Made by a program: the position numbers and the translations under genes. From Nitrospinota bacterium (GTDB lineage Bacteria; Nitrospinota; Nitrospinia; UBA9942), in NCBI GenBank assembly GCA_003489165.1, contig DNJG01000104.1:136-9040 (forward strand): a stretch of DNA of 8,905 nt. Direction: 5' to 3'. Below, in pieces: positions 5,490 through 8,905 of the stretch. Below the pieces are notes generated by a model. It was not told where the DNA came from, made no database searches, and was given only the letters and a program-made list of their open reading frames with translations. Numbering within the stretch: position 1 is the stretch's first letter; every line of letters begins with the position of its first letter.

Positions 5490-5609
5490 ATGAAAAAGAA
5501 GTTACAGTTAATTTTCTTTATATTTATGATTATGGCAATAGTCATCGGAGGCTGCGGCAAAAAGGCACCTCCGATACCACCAAAAGAAACAGTAAGCAGT
5601 AAGGAGTAA
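5490..5609 (+). CDS. lptM: LptM-like small lipoprotein
   Basis: This 39-codon gene is easily missed. It starts at the base after the argH stop, with AAGGA inside the argH end. The product has a lysine-rich start (MKKK), a hydrophobic core (5-19) and a lipobox IGG-C22, then a short tail CGKKAPPIPPKE. The Cys-Gly-basic-x-x-P-P pattern is typical of LptM (YifL) and the prokaryotic lipoprotein attachment-site family. LptM was reported in E. coli to assist oxidative maturation of the LptD outer-membrane LPS translocon. A gene of this type often lies directly before lysA or dapF, which fits here. The last five residues (VSSKE) are encoded by a tandem heptamer repeat, so the natural C-terminus may have been changed. 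A function in LPS export is inferred, not shown. Confidence 0.75.
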   Translation: MKKKLQLIFFIFMIMAIVIGGCGKKAPPIPPKETVSSKE

Positions 5610-5634
5610 GCAGTAAAAAAACCTACTGCCCACT
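5591..5634. repeat. Tandem AGTAAGC heptamers with following inverted repeat
   Basis: Four head-to-tail heptamers read AGTAAGC, AGTAAGG, AGTAAGC, AGTAAAA (5591-5618). The stretch 5605-5615 is the near-complement (9 of 11) of TACTGCCCACT at 5624-5634, leaving an 8-nt A-rich loop. The array supplies the last codons and stop of the lptM-like gene and ends just before the lysA ribosome site. Similar AGTAAGCAGT arrays recur in many genomes as dispersed repeats, as I recall. A terminator is unlikely, since no T tract follows. Confidence 0.75.
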
Positions 5635-5656
5635 ATTTATAATAGGGAGGTTTTAG

Positions 5657-6916
5657 ATGAACGATTTTCAGTATAAAGGTAGTGATCTCTACTGTGAAGA
5701 TGTTTCAGTAAAGGATATTGCAAAGTTTATCGGCACGCCATTTTACCTTTACAGCTATAATACATTAAAAAATCATTTCAGGGTGTTTAATTCTGCATTT
5801 GAAGGTATTCCTCACCTTGTATGCTTTGCAATAAAGGCAAATTCAAATATTGCCATTCTGAAGATATTTGCCGGTGAGGGCGGGGGATTTGATGTCGTAT
5901 CAGGAGGGGAGTTATACAGGGCACTTGCTGCAGGTGCCGACCCTCAAAAGATTGTATATGCAGGGGTTGGAAAGACTAAAGAGGAGATAAGGTTTGCCAT
6001 TAAGTCAAATATACTCATGTTCAATGTTGAGTCTTCTCAGGAGCTTTTTGCCATTGATGAGGTTGCCGATGAGCTGGGTGTGAAGGCGTGGGTATCATTA
6101 AGGGTGAATCCTGATATTGATGCCAAGACCCATCCATATATTTCTACCGGACTGAAGTCCCATAAATTCGGCATAAGTATGAGTGAGGCATTGGAGGGAT
6201 ACAAGCTTGCAAATAGTCTTGGAAATATAGAGGTGGTAGGGATACATAAACATATTGGCTCTCAGATAACACAGGTGCGTCCCTTTGTAGATGCACTGGA
6301 AAAGATAGTTGCCTTGATTGACCAGCTCAGGGTTGAGGGATTGAATATAAGATACCTTGATATCGGAGGCGGGCTTGGAATTACCTATAAGGATGAATCG
6401 CCTCCAAATCCGAAGGAACTGGCGGCAGAGCTGTCACCAATTTTAAAGGGGACGAACTGTACTATAATATTTGAGCCTGGAAGGGTTATTGTAGGAAATG
6501 CAGGTGCACTTGTAACAAAGGTTCTGTATACAAAACAGAGTGAAGGGAAGAACTTTGTGATTGTGGATGCAGGTATGAACGATTTGGTAAGACCGAGTTT
6601 CTACGGTTCTTATCATTCAATACTGCCCGTAAATAAAAATTCAGATTCTCATAAGATAGTGGCAGATGTCGTAGGGCCAATCTGCGAGAGTGGTGATTTT
6701 CTGGCAAAGGACAGGGTTCTGCCTGATTTAAAAAAGGATGCTATTGCGGCGGTTATGAGTGCAGGTGCCTATGGTTTTACAATGTCATCAAATTATAATT
6801 CAAGACCGAGAGTTCCTGAAATATTGGTAAAAGGCGATGAATTTTTTGTAATCAGAAAGAGAGAGAATTACGAGGATTTGGTCAAAGGCGAGGAGATACC
6901 AGCCTTTTTAAAATAA
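5657..6916 (+). CDS. lysA: Diaminopimelate decarboxylase
   Basis: LysA removes CO2 from meso-diaminopimelate to give L-lysine, the last step of lysine synthesis, using PLP. The 419 residues fit the family. The alanine-racemase-like TIM barrel comes first, with PLP Lys60 in FAIKANSN, GFDVVSGGE (77-85), the HIGSQ loop (199-203), the phosphate-binding DIGGGLG (235-241) and EPGR (273-276). The C-terminal beta domain contributes CESGD (343-347, substrate Cys343) and AGAYGF (369-374, Tyr372), the residues that complete the active site at the dimer interface. The ATG follows GGGAGG by about 6-7 nt and comes 47 bp after the lipoprotein gene, across the heptamer repeat. It is the last gene of the plus-strand operon. 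In related orders dapF or dapA follow lysA; here transcription instead runs into a convergent operon. Confidence 0.97.
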   Translation: MNDFQYKGSDLYCEDVSVKDIAKFIGTPFYLYSYNTLKNHFRVFNSAFEGIPHLVCFAIKANSNIAILKIFAGEGGGFDVVSGGELYRALAAGADPQKIVYAGVGKTKEEIRFAIKSNILMFNVESSQELFAIDEVADELGVKAWVSLRVNPDIDAKTHPYISTGLKSHKFGISMSEALEGYKLANSLGNIEVVGIHKHIGSQITQVRPFVDALEKIVALIDQLRVEGLNIRYLDIGGGLGITYKDESPPNPKELAAELSPILKGTNCTIIFEPGRVIVGNAGALVTKVLYTKQSEGKNFVIVDAGMNDLVRPSFYGSYHSILPVNKNSDSHKIVADVVGPICESGDFLAKDRVLPDLKKDAIAAVMSAGAYGFTMSSNYNSRPRVPEILVKGDEFFVIRKRENYEDLVKGEEIPAFLK

Positions 6917-6918
6917 AA

Positions 6919-6982
6919 AATAATCAAATTTCAAACACCAAATAATAATCAAGCACCAATGACCAATTATTATTTGATTATT
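6919..6982. terminator. AT-rich inverted repeats between convergent operons (possible weak bidirectional terminator)
   Basis: AATAATCAAAT (6919-6929) pairs perfectly with ATTTGATTATT (6972-6982), and AAATAATAAT (6940-6949) with ATTATTATTT (6966-6975). The pairs overlap, so they are alternatives. The site lies between the end of lysA (plus) and the end of the DUF1844 gene (minus), where both need termination. The stems have almost no G or C, so an intrinsic terminator is uncertain. The surrounding CAAATTTC and CACCAA phrases look like a degenerate dispersed repeat. Confidence 0.35.
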
Positions 6983-7010
6983 GGGATTTACTCTATTTGG
7001 GTTTATCATA

Positions 7011-7409
7011 TTACATTCCCTTGCTTGATTCCTTTACATATCTTATCTTAAGTTCGTAAAGGGTATTCTCCACAAGGGCCTCTTCATCTTTTGTGAGATT
7101 GCCCTTTGTCTTTTCCCTGAGCATATCAATCATATCTATGGTTTGTTTTGCTATTGTTAGATTTCTTTCTTTCTTGCCTGATACGGGGTCTTCTATATCG
7201 CCAAAGTGCAACATAGCCGAACTGCTTAAAGATAGGATAAAAGTAGCAAAATTTATTTCTGGAATAGGGATATCTCTCTTTTTTGAGCTGCTGCCATTTT
7301 TTTCTTCTGACTTATGCCTCTTTATGTCAGAATCCTGCATCTTCTCTTCTTCTGAGATTGCAGAGAATCTCTTGTCTTTAATTGTATATCCTTTTTCCTC
7401 GTTATTCAA
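7011..7409 (-). CDS. DUF1844 domain protein
   Basis: The protein has 132 residues. Residues 1-47 are charged, low in complexity and probably disordered. Residues 48-126 form a DUF1844 domain: PEINFATFILSLSSSAMLHFG (50-70), then DPVSGKKERNLTIAKQTIDM (74-93) and KTKGNLTKDEEALVENTLYE (100-119). The function of the family is not known to me; the domain is a soluble helical module. The start is a TTG at 7409-7407, supported by AAGGTGAG about 4 nt upstream and by lack of a better ATG. It begins 11 bp after the rpoZ stop, so the two are cotranscribed. It is last in the minus-strand operon. No signal peptide; the hydrophobic stretch at 55-67 belongs to the domain and is too short and polar for a firm membrane call. 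Confidence 0.88.
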   Translation of the reverse strand: MNNEEKGYTIKDKRFSAISEEEKMQDSDIKRHKSEEKNGSSSKKRDIPIPEINFATFILSLSSSAMLHFGDIEDPVSGKKERNLTIAKQTIDMIDMLREKTKGNLTKDEEALVENTLYELKIRYVKESSKGM

Positions 7410-7420
7410 AGGCGCTCACC

Positions 7421-7669
7421 TTATTTTGATTTGCGAGATGACTTCTTACGCTTAACTTCAATTGCTTCAGGTTCATTTATGACTAACTTTTCTTCAATAA
7501 TCTCCTTCAATGCAATATCTGCATCTGAAATTGAGTTTCCCTCCTCCATCTGAACAAGCGGCTCGCTCCCTTTCTGAAGCTGCCTCATACGTCTGGAAAG
7601 AATATTTACAAGTAAATATCTTTTAGGAATCTTTTTAAGTGCTAAACTATAGTAATTCGGATTAAACAT
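7421..7669 (-). CDS. rpoZ: RNA polymerase omega subunit
   Basis: Omega is the small subunit that helps fold and hold beta-prime in RNA polymerase. In proteobacteria it forms part of one ppGpp-binding site. The 82 residues are close to the family's usual size (about 70-91). The core RYLLVNILSRRMRQLQKG (17-34) matches the conserved helix that clamps the beta-prime C-terminus, and DIALKEIIEEKL (50-61) is the second conserved helix. The C-terminal KRKKSSRKSK is a basic tail. The ATG has AAGGGG about 7-8 nt before it. The gene lies 23 bp after htpX and 11 bp before the DUF1844 gene. In many proteobacteria rpoZ sits between gmk and spoT, so the htpX context is different. Together with the DksA-family gene two genes upstream it could place two stringent-response partners in one transcript. 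Confidence 0.9.
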   Translation of the reverse strand: MFNPNYYSLALKKIPKRYLLVNILSRRMRQLQKGSEPLVQMEEGNSISDADIALKEIIEEKLVINEPEAIEVKRKKSSRKSK

Positions 7670-7692
7670 TTTTTTACCCCTTTCGTCAAATG

Positions 7693-8535
7693 TTAATATA
7701 TTACCATACTTTCAAGTCTTTTAATCCTTTCCTCAATAGGGGGGTGGGTGCTAAAAAGTGTTAAAAACCCTCCACCGCTTAATGGACTTACTATAAACAT
7801 ATGTGCCGTTGCTGGATTTGCATTCATAGGCATCATCTGGACACCCTTATGGAGTTTTCCAAGTGCTTTAGCCAATGAGAGGGGGTTCCCTGCTATCTTT
7901 GCTCCGCCTTCATCTGCAAGATATTCTTTTGACCTTGATATTGCCATCTGGATAAGCATTGCTGCAATAGGTGCAAGAATCATCATTATGATAGCTACTA
8001 CAGGATGCCCGCCTTCTCTATCATCCCTTCTTCCGCCAAAATACATTGACCACTGAGCCATGTTTGCAAGCATACTTATGGCACCGGCAACTGTTGCTGC
8101 TATTGTCCCTATCAAGATATCCCTGTGTTTTATATGGGCAAGTTCGTGTCCCAGTACCCCTGAGAGTTCTTCCCTCGTGAGCAGGCTGACTATTCCTCTT
8201 GTTACAGCAACTGCGGCATGTTCAGGATTTCTACCGGTTGCAAACGCATTTGGGGTGGCGTTATCAATAATATAAACTTTTGGCATCGGTAACCCGGCCC
8301 TCATGGATAATTCTCTTACAATTGAATGGATTTCAGGTGCCTCTGCATAAGAGACCTCTTTCGCACCATACATGGCGAGGACTATCTTATCACTGAACCA
8401 GTAGGTTCCTATATTCATAATACAAGCAAAGATGAAGGCTGTCATCATCCCGCTCTTACCACCCAGCGCACTACCTGCTAAAACAAGCAACAGGGTTAAC
8501 CCTGTCATTAACAAAACAGTCTTCATCATGTTCAT
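7693..8535 (-). CDS. htpX: HtpX family membrane zinc protease (M48B)
   Basis: HtpX is an inner-membrane metalloprotease that degrades misfolded membrane proteins alongside FtsH. The 280 residues match the family. Two N-terminal transmembrane helices (about 6-22 and 30-48) precede the cytosolic catalytic domain with zinc motif HELAH (His130, Glu131, His134). Two further hydrophobic segments follow (about 140-160 and 178-198), then the third zinc ligand Glu204 in SRSKEYLAD, and a conserved C-terminal STHPPIEERIKRLE (262-275). All key residues are present. Three ATGs lie close together (codons 1, 3 and 4). The first is preferred because an in-frame TAG lies directly upstream and it is nearest to AAGGGAGG, which overlaps the stop of the preceding dksA-like gene. 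The gap to that gene is 18 bp, so cotranscription is likely. Heat-shock control was not visible in the window. Confidence 0.96.
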   Translation of the reverse strand: MNMMKTVLLMTGLTLLLVLAGSALGGKSGMMTAFIFACIMNIGTYWFSDKIVLAMYGAKEVSYAEAPEIHSIVRELSMRAGLPMPKVYIIDNATPNAFATGRNPEHAAVAVTRGIVSLLTREELSGVLGHELAHIKHRDILIGTIAATVAGAISMLANMAQWSMYFGGRRDDREGGHPVVAIIMMILAPIAAMLIQMAISRSKEYLADEGGAKIAGNPLSLAKALGKLHKGVQMMPMNANPATAHMFIVSPLSGGGFLTLFSTHPPIEERIKRLESMVIY

Positions 8536-8553
8536 CTATCTTATCTACCTCCC

Positions 8554-8905
8554 TTAAAACTCATTTTCGCCTTCATCCTCATCCCATGAGGATGTTGCCA
8601 TGACTGTCTCGAATTCCCTTTTCTTTTCAAATTCTTCCTGGCAATCTACGCAATACTTTACAAAAGGCATAGCCTCAAGTCTCTTCATGCCGATCATCTC
8701 GCCGCAATTATCACATATACCGTATGTCCCTTTGTTTATCTTTGCCAAAGCCGCGTTTATTGCCTTAATCTCATCAGATTCCCTGCCTCTGAAGATGTAT
8801 GACATCTCCTGTTCATAGGCAGACTCTGCCTGGTCAATGTCGTCACCATGGCGCAAATCAGTCCTCTCACTTTTCCTTGTCTTAAGGGCGGCTAAGAGTT
8901 TTGCC
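8554..8905 (-). CDS. dksA: DksA/TraR family C4 zinc-finger transcription factor, 5' end beyond window
   Basis: Proteins of this family bind in the RNA polymerase secondary channel and, with ppGpp in the DksA case, adjust promoter choice. The visible 116 codons stay open to the window edge. A TTG at 8856 could be taken as start, but that would remove the coiled-coil arm, and coding sequence (AKLLAALKTRKSERTD) continues upstream. The tip motif DxxDxA is present as DDIDQA, and the zinc finger is CDNC, then 17 residues, then CVDC, the same 3-18-3 spacing as E. coli DksA. The phrase KGTYGICDNCGE is typical. A very acidic tail (WDEDEGENEF) ends the protein. It is the first visible gene of the operon with htpX, rpoZ and the DUF1844 gene. 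Whether it is a true DksA or a shorter TraR/YbiI-like member depends on the missing N-terminus. Confidence 0.88.
   Translation of the reverse strand, partial: AKLLAALKTRKSERTDLRHGDDIDQAESAYEQEMSYIFRGRESDEIKAINAALAKINKGTYGICDNCGEMIGMKRLEAMPFVKYCVDCQEEFEKKREFETVMATSSWDEDEGENEF

Noticed and set aside
5591..5618. Heptamer array as a CRISPR or attachment site
   Set aside because: Units are 7 bp without spacers and there is no integrase or tRNA nearby; it is a simple tandem repeat.
6917..7010. A strong rho-independent terminator after lysA
   Set aside because: The stems are almost purely A/T and no clear T tract follows a GC-rich stem, so only a weak terminator call is justified.
8554..8856. TTG at 8856 as the true start of the DksA-family gene
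   Set aside because: Coding sequence continues upstream in frame to the window edge, and the conserved DxxDxA tip lies only a few residues after this TTG, so starting here would delete the coiled-coil arm.

Overview
The window looks like chromosomal DNA of a Gram-negative, moderately AT-rich bacterium. Codon use favours AGG/AGA for Arg and ATA for Ile. A Tat-exported, membrane-anchored [NiFe] hydrogenase, an LptM-like lipoprotein between argH and lysA, and several dispersed intergenic repeats suggest an anaerobic or microaerophilic lineage such as Nitrospirota or a deltaproteobacterial (Desulfobacterota-like) group. The taxonomic guess rests on gene order and style only and is tentative.

Layout. 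Positions 1-1801 (minus strand) carry a periplasm-facing group 1 [NiFe] hydrogenase: the small subunit (707-1801), then the start of the large subunit (1-528, running off the left edge). A sigma70-like promoter lies at 1876-1903. The 178-bp gap between the subunit genes holds a nested, imperfectly palindromic element (about 571-697) flanked by two more hairpins; one of these contains the small-subunit stop codon. Between the hydrogenase and the next genes is a 25-codon scrap of a histidine kinase C-terminus (1919-1996). It ends where a 17-bp sequence begins, and that sequence recurs 806 bp downstream. The two copies bracket a pair of small abutting genes: a DUF5674 protein (2037-2399) and an unrecognised helical protein (2400-2765).

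Positions 2908-6916 (plus strand) form a tight amino-acid biosynthesis operon: ilvA (threonine deaminase with ACT domain), argH, a 39-codon LptM-like lipoprotein gene and lysA. A good extended -10 promoter precedes ilvA. Positions 7011-8905 (minus strand, convergent with lysA) form a second tight operon, read as dksA/traR-family gene (5' end off the right edge), htpX, rpoZ and a DUF1844 gene. This joins two RNA polymerase-associated proteins to a membrane quality-control protease.

Most of the window is housekeeping. The least ordinary points are in the hydrogenase small subunit, where an Asp replaces the first cysteine ligand of the proximal Fe-S cluster and a Cys stands where a Pro is usual near the medial cluster. 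The nested palindrome inside the hydrogenase operon, and the scar and direct repeat around the DUF5674 gene pair, come next. I see no CRISPR array, tRNA, rRNA, transposase or convincing new defence system.
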